Counted from the first letter of the stretch, positions 26,517 through 35,640 are shown. The stretch is DNA of 64,000 nucleotides from Pokkaliibacter plantistimulans (GCF_046844695.1 NZ_CP177354.1:3968001-4032000), one strand, 5' to 3'. Translations and numbers: made by a program. The notes: generated from the letters alone by a model not told the origin.

Positions 26517-27042
26517 GGGTTACGGTCACCTTATCCGCACGCGTAGCAACCTTCCCTGCCTCGATCAGCAGCGGACGACTGACCACACGATCCTGTTCAA
26601 CCAGATACAAGCTTCCAGGCCATACTGCCAGAGCAAACGTCTGGTCTTATGTAACGCTGATGACAACCAGTGTAGAGGTCTCCAACAGGTAAATGTTCTC
26701 CCTCACGGCACCAATGGCGCCAATCTGTCCCATTCAAAAACCGGCCTAAACCACAGCTGACGGTGATGTGCAGTCAAATTCACCAAAGGCGCCAGAGTGC
26801 ATAAAGACTTGCCTCTGTCTCTGCACATTTCGCTACATCAACTCCATCAGATCTGGCGAGTGTGCTGACTGATCAGGAACGCCCTCCTGTCTGAGATGGC
26901 TTTGCGCACATAGCGTTAGTCCTATGTTCTGTAGGGCAGCATGAGCACTTTTGTCTATTGTCCGCCACTGGTGCTCCCCCCCTCAGAACCTGTCTTCAGG
27001 GCTGACAACAAAATCCTCCTGATCATACGTTGCTGCTACTTC
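26517..27042. other. Stretch without a supported gene
   Basis: No convincing gene. On the minus strand a run of about 46 codons (YLVEQDRVVSRPLLIEAGK...) ends over the start of the hybrid kinase and looks protein-like, but it is preceded by stops; it may be the tail of a decayed gene. The kinase promoter should lie here. Confidence 0.4.
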
Positions 27043-27547
27043 GGTCTATGCAAGGAGCAAATAATCGGCCGCACCGACATGAACTCTTTCCCTGCTGAGC
27101 TGGCGGCCCGTTGTCGTGCCAATGACCGTCTGATCATGGCGTCCGGCCGAGCGCACCCTGTCAAAAAGAGAGTCAGACCTTCTGGGTGGAAACCATCAAG
27201 TTTGCCCTGTACGACAGCAGCCAAACGCTAACAGCATCAGGATACGCGGCAACACCAGAACCGGGGCATGACAGGCTATGAGGGTATGACAGGCTATGAG
27301 GGCCTGTAGGTGATGAGGACTTGCAGGTGATGAGATATTGCTGGAGGCACGTATTCCGGCGGTGGCCGATATTATCGAATCGATGTCATTGGAGCGCCCC
27401 TGTCGCCCGGCACTGGGCACCGACATCATCCTCAACCAGATCAGACAGATGAGCGGCAGCAAGCTGGACCCACGAGTGGTGGACGCCTGTATCCGGATAG
27501 TGGAACACGGTGAGTTTCAACCGAATCGGATGAGCTTTGTCGAGTAA
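27043..27547 (+). pseudogene. Remnant of a PAS/HD-GYP c-di-GMP signalling gene
   Basis: Three short pieces in three frames read like one protein. 27050-27165 gives IIGRTDMNSFPAELAARC and RANDRLIMASGRAHPV, and 27168-27235 gives SQTFWVETIKFALYDSSQTL; together they are a PAS domain. 27317-27547 gives GLAGDEILLEARIPAVADII, SMSLERPCRPALG and LDPRVVDACIRIVEHGEF, the C-terminal end of an HD-GYP domain. The HD and GYP motifs themselves are missing, so the middle is deleted and the rest frameshifted. The intact relatives would be c-di-GMP phosphodiesterases; this copy cannot function. Confidence 0.75.
27268..27303. repeat. Two tandem copies of an 18-bp unit inside the remnant
   Basis: ATGACAGGCTATGAGGG plus one base occurs at 27268-27285 and 27286-27303, at the point where the PAS part and the HD-GYP part of the remnant join. 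Confidence 0.85.
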
Positions 27548-27563
27548 CCCGGCAAAGCTCATC
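27529..27563. terminator. Stem-loop at the end of the HD-GYP remnant
   Basis: GATGAGCTTTG (27529-27539) and CAAAGCTCATC (27553-27563) form a perfect 11-bp stem with a 13-nt loop between the remnant and the convergent flavodoxin gene. No T run. Confidence 0.4.
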
Positions 27564-27608
27564 AGGAATCTGCTCTCGATCGGCTGTATGTTCAGCTTAC
27601 AGTATCTG

Positions 27609-28184
27609 TCAGCCTACCCAACGCAACGCGGTTTCGCTAACCCGCACACCAAAGGCTCTGGCGGTTTCCAGATCGCCCGGCAGCGGGCCTTCATCCGGTG
27701 ATGAGTCCGCGGGAGACTGCGCCATCAGGCCGCTGAACGAGCCCATATAGTTCAGGTCATTGCGACTGGCAGCCTTGGTGTTGGATGGCATCATGCCGGT
27801 GCCCACCCAGACCATGCCGTGTTGCATGGCCAGTGTGAACATGTAGTGCAGCGTCGACAGCTTATCGCCGTTCATCGAAGCCGAGTTAGTGAAGCCTGCC
27901 GCCAGCTTGTTCTTCCACAGGCCACCAAACCAGGGTTTGCTGGAGGCATCAGCAAATTTCTTGAATTGCCATGAAGGGCCGCCCATGTAAGTGGGCGATC
28001 CGAGCACAATGGCATCGGCACCCTCCAGCTTCTCCCAGCTGCCTTCAGGCAGATCGCCCTCCGCACTGATCGCGACCAGTTCCGCCTCTATGCCCGCTAC
28101 CGAGCCGACACCGGCGTACACCGCTTCGGCCTGCTTCTGGGTATGTCCGTAACCGCTGTGATAAATCACCATCACCTTTGCCAT
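27609..28184 (-). CDS. WrbA-like flavodoxin-fold NAD(P)H:quinone oxidoreductase
   Basis: A 191-aa cytoplasmic FMN protein. VIYHSGYGHTQKQAEAV (residues 6-22) is the phosphate-binding loop, and VLGSPTYMGGPSWQFKKF (about 70-87) with FTNSASMNGDK (about 105) are the other FMN contacts. Members reduce quinones by two electrons. The start at 28184 was chosen because GGAG lies 6 bases upstream of this ATG; a nearer in-frame ATG overlaps that site. The gene appears to be transcribed alone. Confidence 0.85.
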   Translation of the reverse strand: MAKVMVIYHSGYGHTQKQAEAVYAGVGSVAGIEAELVAISAEGDLPEGSWEKLEGADAIVLGSPTYMGGPSWQFKKFADASSKPWFGGLWKNKLAAGFTNSASMNGDKLSTLHYMFTLAMQHGMVWVGTGMMPSNTKAASRNDLNYMGSFSGLMAQSPADSSPDEGPLPGDLETARAFGVRVSETALRWVG

Positions 28185-28331
28185 CGTCATCTCCTGCAGA
28201 GTCAGGCTGTTGAAACCCACTCTGATCACTATTCATCCGATAAATGTGGACGTTGCTTCTGCCCGTGTCAGGTAGACCGACTAGCGCATGCCCACACCCA
28301 CACTTCAGGCCGTCCGACGATCTGCACCTGC

Positions 28332-28387
28332 GTTGTCAGTGACTGGCCACAACAAGTGACTGACAACGACAAGTAACTGACAACGAC
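28332..28387. repeat. Short direct and inverted repeats
   Basis: AAGTGACTGACAACGAC (28354-28370) is followed by the near copy AAGTAACTGACAACGAC (28371-28387), and CGTTGTCAGTGACT (28332-28345) is its inverse with one mismatch. It lies between the flavodoxin gene start and the DMT transporter stop; the role is unknown. Confidence 0.7.
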
Positions 28388-28481
28388 ACAGTTCTTGGGG
28401 TTGGCAAAGAGACGCTACAAGCATCCTGCTTGCGTGGCTTTCCCGACTGCGGGCAGATCAGGATCTCGCGCTACTCAGCCA

Positions 28482-29387
28482 TCAGGCGGGTTTGCTCGCC
28501 ACAGCAACCGCCACTCTGGCTCTGGGCTTGTAGAACATCACCGCATTACCGGACAGGATCAGCAGCAGACCGACAATGGCCGAGGAGCTCCAGCTATAGC
28601 CTTCAAACAGGGTGGAAATGGTCAGCGCCACCAGCGGGAACATGACAGTGGCGTAGGCCGCCTGCCCGGGGCCAATGCGACCGACCAGCGCGAAGTAGGT
28701 GCCGAACGCCACCACTGAACCAAACACCGCCAGATACACCAGCGCCCCCAGATAGCTGAGGCTGGTATCGATGCGGAAAGGTGCTCCGGTAACCATGATC
28801 ACCACCAGCATGGTGATGGCACCGTAGGTCATGGCGTAAGCGTTGGTCGACAGCAGATCCAGCCCGTTGCGCTGATGGCGGGCGGTAATCATGTTACCGA
28901 GCGAGAAGCCATAGGTGCCGAGCAGGCACAGGCCGATACCGAACAGTACATCGGCATTCATCTGTGCCGGGTTCAGATCACGCCAGAACAGGCTGACGAC
29001 ACCGATAATGCCTAGGCTGTTGGCCAGCATCAGCTTGCCGGTGATGCGCTGCCTGAAAAAAATCACCCCGTTGATGGCATTGAACAGGATCGCCATGGAG
29101 AACAGCACCGACTCCAGACCGCTGTTGATATAGCGGTTGGCACTGTAAAAGCAGTAGAAGTTGAAGCAGAACACGCACATCCCCTGCAGGATGCAGAACA
29201 GATGATCACGGCCACCAATGCGTTTCAGCCGACCGCTCAGACCAAGTACGCAGAGCAGCACCGTCGCCGCCAGCACAAAACGATAGAACACCGATACCGG
29301 CGCAGGCACGTCTCCGGTCTGCATGGCAATCGCGATCCAGGTCGTCCCCCAGATCAACACCGTGATGGCATAAAGCAAGGCGTTCAT
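28482..29387 (-). CDS. EamA/DMT-family exporter
   Basis: A 301-aa inner-membrane protein with ten hydrophobic segments arranged as two EamA repeats. It starts NALLYAITVLIWGTTWIAI, typical of the family, and carries the second-repeat segment PGQAAYATVMFPLVALTIS (about 245). Members export amino acids or other metabolites. The start at 29387 is favoured by AGGA 8 bases upstream and by the position of the first membrane helix. It is transcribed away from the AraC regulator at 29591, which is the obvious candidate regulator. Confidence 0.88.
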   Translation of the reverse strand: MNALLYAITVLIWGTTWIAIAMQTGDVPAPVSVFYRFVLAATVLLCVLGLSGRLKRIGGRDHLFCILQGMCVFCFNFYCFYSANRYINSGLESVLFSMAILFNAINGVIFFRQRITGKLMLANSLGIIGVVSLFWRDLNPAQMNADVLFGIGLCLLGTYGFSLGNMITARHQRNGLDLLSTNAYAMTYGAITMLVVIMVTGAPFRIDTSLSYLGALVYLAVFGSVVAFGTYFALVGRIGPGQAAYATVMFPLVALTISTLFEGYSWSSSAIVGLLLILSGNAVMFYKPRARVAVAVASKPA

Positions 29388-29590
29388 AGTGCAATCCTGA
29401 TAACAGCGTTTTTGGAGGGCCATTATCGGCTGCCATAACCCGCCGTTACTTGCCGCTGCTTGCGCTGCAATTGCATATTCTTGCGCTTTTTTTGCTGCCC
29501 GCCGACCTGCTGTCTTGGCGCTGCCGGGTCGGGCGTTTACCATGGCCTTTCGTACGGTTTCAGAACGCGGAACGACACCGGAGCAGCACC

Positions 29591-30460
29591 GTGTCCAACA
29601 CCTATCAGGTTTTCCAGAACCTGCAGCAGCACAAGACACAGTTGATCGACACCACACATCTGGATAACGGTGTCGGCCTCGCCTCATGGACCAACCATGA
29701 CGATCTGGTCGTGGTCGATGAAGCCAACCATCACACCCTCAGCCTCTATGTGGCCGATGGTTATGAGTCTTACCTGAAAACCCCTCACGGCTGGCGCAAT
29801 GGCGGCGCGCCTGACCGCATGTGCCTGATGCCCCGGGGCTATGCTTCCACCTGGCATATCCGTGAAGCCCTGTCGTTTGTGCACTTCTACTTCACTGATG
29901 CCCATCTGCGCGATATTGCCGAAAAAACCTGGGATAAAAGCCCGGCAGCCTTGAGCGTCGATGAACATATCTTTGCCGATGACCCGCAGATTGCCGCGCT
30001 GTATCGCCACTTTCTGCTGGCCAGCCACTGGCACGATCAGGCCGACCGCATGACCCTGAGCAGTGCCGCATCCCTGCTGCTCACCCATATTGTGCGTCAC
30101 TACACCCAGTTTCAGTGGCAGCCGCTGCACAGCCGTGGCGGCCTGTCGCCCTATCAGCTGTCACGGGTCAAAGCCTATATCGATGCTCACCTTGATCAGC
30201 CACTGCAACTGGCAGAGCTGGCCGAACAGACCCATCTCAGCGAGTACCACTTTGCCCGCATGTTCAAGCAGAGTCAGGGCATGGCCCCGCACCAGTACGT
30301 CATGCAACAGCGTCTTCTGCGCGCCGAGCAATTACTCCGTCATTCCAGCCTGCCGCTGACCGATATTGCCCAGCAGTGCGGCTTCAGTTCATCCAGCCAT
30401 TTCACCAACCGCTTCCGTCAGATGAAAGGCGTAGTGCCCTCCAGCCTGCGTAAAACCTGA
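29591..30460 (+). CDS. AraC-family transcriptional regulator
   Basis: A 289-aa regulator with an AraC-type ligand-binding N-terminal cupin (about 20-150) and a C-terminal double helix-turn-helix (about 190-289): LQLAELAEQTHLSEYHFARM and TDIAQQCGFSSSSHFTNRF are the two recognition units. The start is GTG at 29591, supported by GGAG 7 bases upstream; no ATG fits. It lies divergent from the DMT exporter across about 200 bases, so that gene is the likely target. The inducer cannot be read from the sequence. Confidence 0.9.
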   Translation: MSNTYQVFQNLQQHKTQLIDTTHLDNGVGLASWTNHDDLVVVDEANHHTLSLYVADGYESYLKTPHGWRNGGAPDRMCLMPRGYASTWHIREALSFVHFYFTDAHLRDIAEKTWDKSPAALSVDEHIFADDPQIAALYRHFLLASHWHDQADRMTLSSAASLLLTHIVRHYTQFQWQPLHSRGGLSPYQLSRVKAYIDAHLDQPLQLAELAEQTHLSEYHFARMFKQSQGMAPHQYVMQQRLLRAEQLLRHSSLPLTDIAQQCGFSSSSHFTNRFRQMKGVVPSSLRKT

Positions 30461-30487
30461 GTTCCGCGCTTCCGAGCATGGCCGGAA

Positions 30488-30592
30488 CACAAGAAATGCC
30501 AGCGTGCAGGGCAGATCAACGAAGCCTTTGCGCGGCTGGAGAAAGGCGATGTGAAATATCGCTTCGTGGTGGATATGGCAACCCTGCAATAA
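30488..30592 (+). pseudogene. 3' remnant of a zinc-type alcohol dehydrogenase gene
   Basis: The frame ending at TAA 30590-30592 reads GQINEAFARLEKGDVKYRF then VVDMATLQ. This is the C terminus of the YahK/AdhC-type NADP-dependent alcohol dehydrogenases, where QINEAxxR and DVKYRFVIDM are strongly conserved. Upstream of it the frame has no dehydrogenase sequence and no start, so only the last 30 or so codons survive. The strong terminator directly behind it probably belonged to the lost gene. Confidence 0.75.
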
Positions 30593-30610
30593 CACCAGCG
30601 TCAAAAACAG

Positions 30611-30646
30611 AAACGGGCTGGTGCGTTGGCACCAGCCCGTTTTTGT
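30611..30646 (+). terminator. Strong intrinsic terminator behind the dehydrogenase remnant
   Basis: A perfect 14-bp stem (AAACGGGCTGGTGC at 30611-30624, GCACCAGCCCGTTT at 30629-30642) with a 4-nt loop is followed by TTTGTTT. It now also ends read-through from the AraC gene. Confidence 0.92.
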
Positions 30647-30690
30647 TTACCCAGCGGCGTTAACCTGTGCACCTTACCCGTGCGTTGCCG

Positions 30691-31023
30691 TCAGCCACCC
30701 TGACCGTGATCGAGTGCACCGTAATACTGGCTGTCCAGCATGGCAAAGGCCAGCACCAGCGCCGCACAGACCAGCACCGCAGCGAGCAGGCGCAGGGCCA
30801 CGGGTTTGTGCCTGGCGGTCCGCCCCAGCATCAGGCTGTATCCCATCAGCAGCAGGCCAGGTACCGCAAAGTAGTAGTAGAGGCTACGTACTGCGGCGGC
30901 GTAATCGCTCACATAGCCATCCGGGCCGCCGGTGAAATAGGCGTACTGGCTGTAGCCAAAGGCCAGCAGCAGAAGCACCAGCAGGCTCAGGGCATAAGAC
31001 AATGCAGAGGCGATTTTCATCAT
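30691..31023 (-). CDS. Small membrane protein of unknown function
   Basis: A 110-aa protein with three hydrophobic segments (about 8-28, 52-68 and 76-95), with a short polar loop FTGGPDGYVSDYAAAV after the first. GGAG sits 5 bases before the ATG. It follows the 292-aa unknown gene after 39 bases on the same strand, so the two probably form an operon. I do not recognise the family. Confidence 0.65.
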   Translation of the reverse strand: MMKIASALSYALSLLVLLLLAFGYSQYAYFTGGPDGYVSDYAAAVRSLYYYFAVPGLLLMGYSLMLGRTARHKPVALRLLAAVLVCAALVLAFAMLDSQYYGALDHGQGG

Positions 31024-31062
31024 TGTTACTCCATACCAAAAAGTGTCAGGCAGCGTTATCTG

Positions 31063-31941
31063 TCAACTGGTGGGCGCGACGACCGTGCGCTCAACCACAC
31101 CCCGTGTCACCAGCGGCGCATAGCCGAACTGATGCTGCAGCTGCCACCAGGCAGTAATGCCTCTGGCCGCATCGGAAATGTTGTAACTGCTGGAGGCGCC
31201 GAACTCGACCAGATCATCGTCGTCCAGCCCGAATACATCATAAAAGACGTACTTGAGCTTCATCTGATAGCGCTGCTCATCGGTCGATACGCGGTAATCC
31301 GTGGCGATCACGTAGGCATACTGGAAGCCGTTGATCATCAGCCCCAGCCCGTTACCGAAATCGCCTGTGCCGAGCACCTTGTTGCCGAGATTGACAGCAG
31401 GCACCGCCAGATCCGTCAGGGTTTTCATCTGGTTGATGTCCCATCCGGCGCTTTTCAGCGCCTGATGAATGCGCACCTTGCCGGCTGAGCGATGGGCCGA
31501 ATTGGGGGCCGATACCGCCGCGTCGCAGAAATAGCTGATATTGCTATGCCGCGACAGCGCGGTGTTGAGCGCCGCATCGGCAAAGATACGCACTGAATCC
31601 TTCCCGGTGAGGAAGTCTTCCACCAGTCGTCTGGCCATGCCCGACTGATCATTGCTGGCAAACTCATCCAGCAGTTCCCGCACCTGAGGGATCAGATCAC
31701 TTTCCTTGACGCCCACGGTACGTCCACCGGAAACAGCATTGCCGGGCAGACACATGGACGGGGTTGTTACCGTGCCCTTGAAGCCATAGGTGATGTCCTG
31801 ACCATAGCGCGGCACATAGCCTGCAGGCAGTTCATAGGTATCGGGGAAGGGATAGGTCGGCTTCAGGTATTTGTCCTGAGCGATGGCAACGACTTTGGGG
31901 GCACGCAATAGATTGGGGGATTGAGCGAGGGACGTAGACAC
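31063..31941 (-). CDS. Protein of unknown function, 292 aa
   Basis: A soluble protein without a clear signal peptide. It starts with GTG at 31941, preceded by AAGGAAAG at 5 bases. Visible features are a Pro/Tyr-rich N-terminal segment (LKPTYPFPDTYELPAGYVP, about 26-45), a helical middle, and an aromatic, acidic C-terminal segment (YVFYDVFGLDDDDLVEFG, about 231-248) followed by ITAWWQLQHQFGYAPL. I do not recognise the family; the coding signal itself is good. The small membrane protein downstream is its likely operon partner. Confidence 0.65.
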   Translation of the reverse strand: MSTSLAQSPNLLRAPKVVAIAQDKYLKPTYPFPDTYELPAGYVPRYGQDITYGFKGTVTTPSMCLPGNAVSGGRTVGVKESDLIPQVRELLDEFASNDQSGMARRLVEDFLTGKDSVRIFADAALNTALSRHSNISYFCDAAVSAPNSAHRSAGKVRIHQALKSAGWDINQMKTLTDLAVPAVNLGNKVLGTGDFGNGLGLMINGFQYAYVIATDYRVSTDEQRYQMKLKYVFYDVFGLDDDDLVEFGASSSYNISDAARGITAWWQLQHQFGYAPLVTRGVVERTVVAPTS

Positions 31942-32153
31942 GTGTACTTTCCTTTCTTTCCGTTGAAAGACAACGACCAGTCATTGGTCGCTACAGCGTC
32001 CTTGTATGCTTGAGCAAAGTAGTTCAGCTGACCGAAACAGCCCGGTATCGTGCAGCCGGACCCTGTTTCGACAGGGCCAAAACTATGGCTGCTCACTTCG
32101 TCGATGTCAAACCAGAGACCTGCACAGACGCACAGCAGATCGTGAGCACGCCC

Positions 32154-33800
32154 CTACACCTTGCCACGCTGAATAATGGCCTGCACGTCCACCCCTTCCG
32201 GCAAGGTGCCGTACTGGGTATGGCATTCGCCATTCAGGCGTGACAGCAGATAGCCTTCGGTCACACTCTTGTCGCCATAGCGAAGCAGCAGGCTGGCCTG
32301 CCACAAACGCGCCATCTGCTCCACCAGCATCCGCGCCCGGTAGGGCAGATTATCCTGATGCTGCAGCTGTGCATGCAGACGGGTCAGGGCTTCATCATAG
32401 TGAGGGTCCATCCCCTCGGTCAGGCGCAGCTCGTCTAGCAATGCCTCCAGCGCTTCCGGCGCTTTCTGCATGGTGCGTAGCACGTCAAGGCACTGCACAT
32501 TGCCGCTGCCTTCCCAGATGGCGTTAACCGGAGCCTCGCGATACAGACGCGGCATGATGGAATCCTCCATCACGCCACTGCCACCGATACATTCCATAGC
32601 TTCCACCGCATGGGCCGCCACCTGCTTGCAGTTCCAGAACTTGCCAATGGCGGTGCCGATACGAAACAGCGCGCGGGCCTCGGCAGCATCACGACTCTGC
32701 TCCAGCACCTGTGCCAGTCGCATGGCCAGCAGCATGGCCGCTTCGCTCTCGATCAGCAGGTCGGCCAGCACATTCTGCATCAGCGGCTGTTTGATCAGCA
32801 GCGCTCCAAAGGCCATGCGCTGCCCGCAGTGGTGCAGTGCCTGCACGACCGCCTGACGCATCCCGCCTGCAGACGCCGTCGCGCAGTCAAAGCGGGTCAG
32901 GGCGACCATCTCCAGAATGGTATTGACCCCTCTGCCCTCTTCGCCCACCAGCCAGCCAAAAGCACCGCGAAACTCCACCTCGCTGGACGCGTTGGAGACA
33001 TTACCCATCTTGTTTTTCAGACGCTGAATAAAGAGCTGGTTCTTACTGCCGTCCGGGCGCCAGCGCGGCACCAGAAAGCAGGACAACCCCGAGCCGGTTT
33101 GCGCCAGCACCAGAAAGCCATCGCACATCGGTGCCGACATAAAGAACTTGTGCCCCACCAGCTCATAGCCGCCGTACACCGGTACCGCATGCGTGGTGTT
33201 GGCGCGCACATCGGAGCCGCCCTGCTTTTCCGTCATAGCCATGCCAATGGTGGCGCCCTGCTTACTGGCCAGCGGCAGATCACGCGGATCGTACTGACTC
33301 GACAGTATCTTCGGCAGCCAGTGCTGGGCGATAAACGGCTGCTGCCGGAGTACGGGCACTGACGCGAAGGTCATAGTGATCGGGCAGCCATGGCCCGCGT
33401 CCACCTGTGCCTGCATATAGATCATCGCGGCGCGCTGAATATGCGCCCCCGCGGTTGCGTGCTTCCACGGCAGTGCATGCAGCTCATGGCTGATCGCCTG
33501 CTGCATCAGCGCATGATAGGACGGGTGATACTCCACCTGATCGACCCGGTGGCCAAAGCGGTCATGGCTGTGAAATACCGGCCTGTGCTCATTGGCGAGA
33601 AAGCCATGGCTGATCATGGTCGCTGAACCCGACTCGGCGCCGAACAGTTTCAGCTGATGATGATCCGGTCGCGCTGCCAGCGCACTGACCGCCTGCTGCA
33701 GCGCATGATCACTGGTGTAAAGGTTGTAGTCAGTCAGATGACTGGCCACGTTGAAGACCTTATGGGTATCAGCGTGGAGGGAGGGCGCCTTGGTATCCAT
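32154..33800 (-). CDS. aidB: AidB-family acyl-CoA dehydrogenase homologue
   Basis: A 548-aa flavoprotein strongly resembling E. coli AidB along its length: the HKVFNVASHLTDYNLYTSDH start, CPITMTFASVPVL, GMAMTEKQGGSDVRANTT, the KNKMGNVSNASSEVEF segment, MTRFDC-like LTRFDC, and RLYREAPVNAIWEGSGN. AidB belongs to the adaptive response to alkylation, binds DNA through its C-terminal domain and has weak isovaleryl-CoA dehydrogenase activity. The ATG at 33800 has AGGAG 8 bases upstream; the longer open frame reaching 34037 has no support. Single gene, divergent from the ferritin-like gene. Confidence 0.93.
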   Translation of the reverse strand: MDTKAPSLHADTHKVFNVASHLTDYNLYTSDHALQQAVSALAARPDHHQLKLFGAESGSATMISHGFLANEHRPVFHSHDRFGHRVDQVEYHPSYHALMQQAISHELHALPWKHATAGAHIQRAAMIYMQAQVDAGHGCPITMTFASVPVLRQQPFIAQHWLPKILSSQYDPRDLPLASKQGATIGMAMTEKQGGSDVRANTTHAVPVYGGYELVGHKFFMSAPMCDGFLVLAQTGSGLSCFLVPRWRPDGSKNQLFIQRLKNKMGNVSNASSEVEFRGAFGWLVGEEGRGVNTILEMVALTRFDCATASAGGMRQAVVQALHHCGQRMAFGALLIKQPLMQNVLADLLIESEAAMLLAMRLAQVLEQSRDAAEARALFRIGTAIGKFWNCKQVAAHAVEAMECIGGSGVMEDSIMPRLYREAPVNAIWEGSGNVQCLDVLRTMQKAPEALEALLDELRLTEGMDPHYDEALTRLHAQLQHQDNLPYRARMLVEQMARLWQASLLLRYGDKSVTEGYLLSRLNGECHTQYGTLPEGVDVQAIIQRGKV

Positions 33801-34276
33801 TAATGTGCTCCTGCGACCTGGAACGTGCTCACGCACTTCTCGGCGGTGATCGGACGACATCATTTGTCTCAGATTAGTCTGATGGCGTCGGGATGCCATT
33901 TTGCAAAGCACCCCCAGAGGCTTATCGGTGCAGTGTTGAGGTTTATCCGGCCTGATCCAGATCATCGTCTGGCATCGGCACAGGCGTAGTATCTGCCTGA
34001 GATTGAGTTCACAAGTTCGAAATAACGACAGAGCCACTCTGGCAACGGACGGGGATGACGCGCGACAGGCAGGTAATCGCTGGGATTAGAAAGTCTCTTC
34101 CAGCGCCATCATCGCGCCCCTGTAAAAAGTCTGTTTACAGGGCTACATGTAGACATAGCTGGACGGCAATATCGGGAGGATAAGCCGTGATCTGGTGGCA
34201 GGAAGCCAGTGGCAGTCGATAACCATAGTGACAGTCCATGACTCCCGCGCGGGAGATACGTCAGGAGAGACTCATC
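33801..34276. other. Divergent intergenic region
   Basis: About 475 bases without a supported gene between aidB and the ferritin-like gene. It should hold both promoters. I saw no convincing Ada box or other named operator. Confidence 0.5.
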
Positions 34277-34750
34277 ATGCTAGACAAAACCCTTACTGAG
34301 AACGATGCCCAGGCTATTTCACGCTTTGTCGCCGCCTGCGAAGACGGCAAACGGTTCTATACCCATGCGGCCAAGGAAGTGACAGAGCGAGATTTACGCG
34401 CTCTTTTTCTCGATCAGGCCACCGTGCGCGAAGAAGTAGAAAACGTGTTGTCCCCGGAATACGAAAAGCGCATGGGTAAACCGCTGAAACACAAGCACAC
34501 GCTGGAAGGCAAATTGACCGAGTGGTACGCCGATCTGAAAGTCGCCTTTCTCGATCCGGCCAAAAGCAATTACGTGCTGGTTGAACAACTGGAAGAAGCG
34601 GAAGAACGCACGCTGGTGGAAATGCAGAAAGCCATTCACGCCGTCAATGATCATCCGCTGAAAAACCAGATGAATGAACTGCTGACCAAGATGATCAAAA
34701 GCCAGCAGGATATTCTGCAGTACAAGGAAGCCATGCGCGCCGCGTCGTAA
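34277..34750 (+). CDS. PA2169-family (DUF2383) four-helix-bundle protein
   Basis: A 157-aa all-helical protein of the ferritin-like PA2169 group. Diagnostic segments are NDAQAISRFVAACEDGKRFY (residues 8-27), the ALFLDQATVREEVENVL helix, and the paired LEEAEERTLVEMQKAI helix near 105, whose Glu residues could bind metal. Members are often stress-induced; the function is unknown. The start at 34277 has AGGAG 9 bases upstream. It is convergent with the DUF2809 gene. Confidence 0.85.
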   Translation: MLDKTLTENDAQAISRFVAACEDGKRFYTHAAKEVTERDLRALFLDQATVREEVENVLSPEYEKRMGKPLKHKHTLEGKLTEWYADLKVAFLDPAKSNYVLVEQLEEAEERTLVEMQKAIHAVNDHPLKNQMNELLTKMIKSQQDILQYKEAMRAAS

Positions 34751-34791
34751 TTCAACGGCCGGGCTTCATAGAACTGTGCGGGGCAACGCCA

Positions 34792-35178
34792 TCAGTGGTC
34801 CGTTGCCCTGCCGCTTCGCACCAGCAGAATCAACACCCCGCCGAGGGTGTAGGCCAGCAAATCCATCACATCAAAGGTGGAGCCAATGACGATGCGCGCC
34901 AGCCGGTAATGCTCCAGCCCCAGCAGTGACACCAGATGAAAGTACTGGCCAGCTTCGATGGCATAAGCAAACAACAGCGCACCAATAACCAGCGTACGAT
35001 CACGCAAGGCCAGAAAGGTTCTGGCGATATAAAACAGCAATACGATCACCAGCACATCGCCAATAAAAGGCCGAATAAGCTGATCATGGATATAACGGGC
35101 AATAGCGACTTCCACCAGAAACCAGAATATCGCCCAAAAGAAGCAATTCCGGTTAAACGTTAACCTGAAAAAATCCAT
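34792..35178 (-). CDS. DUF2809-family membrane protein
   Basis: A 128-aa protein with four hydrophobic segments. It matches the DUF2809 pattern: IRPFIGDVLVIVLLFYIART (about 35-54), FAYAIEAGQYF, the LGLEHYRLARIVIGSTFDVM region and DLLAYTLGG near the C terminus. No function is known for the family. It is convergent with the ferritin-like gene. Confidence 0.82.
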   Translation of the reverse strand: MDFFRLTFNRNCFFWAIFWFLVEVAIARYIHDQLIRPFIGDVLVIVLLFYIARTFLALRDRTLVIGALLFAYAIEAGQYFHLVSLLGLEHYRLARIVIGSTFDVMDLLAYTLGGVLILLVRSGRATDH

Positions 35179-35580
35179 TTAATAACACTCCTGCAAAGTA
35201 ACGAATTGCCATTCACTGATTAATTACATGCTTTTAAACATGCAGGCTCCAACCTTCGGCCAAAAACCTGAAACGCTGTCCAGCCCCCGACTTTACAAGC
35301 TTTCCGGCAGATCAGCCTGGTCATATTCCAGCCAATTGCCGGACGCTATTTCAGTCATCCTCTGACACCTTTACCGAACGCTGAAAAATTAATCGTTCGT
35401 ATAACCCTATCCCTGACGGCTGAGCCGCCCCCCATCTCGCATCGGGTTGTAGCAATCAAGGAACAATTTGTAGATTGCCGTTTTTTACTACGAAAGAATG
35501 AGGCGGCAGCTTATCGCAACTCAATACAATGGCAGCCTTCCACGCTTTCAAATCTATGTGTGTTTTCTGAGCAATCACTA

Positions 35581-35640
35581 TCCACTAAACAACTTTCCAC
35601 TAAACAACTTTCCACTAAACAACTTTCCAATAAATGGACT
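35581..35640. repeat. 15-bp iterons before the CoA-transferase gene
   Basis: TCCACTAAACAACTT occurs three times without change at 35581-35595, 35596-35610 and 35611-35625, followed by a degenerate fourth copy at 35626-35640. They end 13 bases before the ribosome site of the gene at 35666. The repeats also form part of an upstream open frame, but no start supports translation through them. The remaining 35179-35580 shows no gene. Confidence 0.95.

Noticed and set aside
26440..26760. 106-codon plus-strand frame opposite the hybrid kinase start
   Set aside because: Antisense to the kinase N terminus, with no conserved-looking sequence.
28208..28222. CAGGCTGTTGAAAC as a third MITE-like end
   Set aside because: It matches only the terminal bases of the family and has no partner end or shared interior nearby.
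31863..32096. 77-codon minus-strand frame overlapping the start of the 292-aa gene
   Set aside because: The GTG of the 292-aa gene has a good ribosome site inside this frame; the short frame has none of its own.
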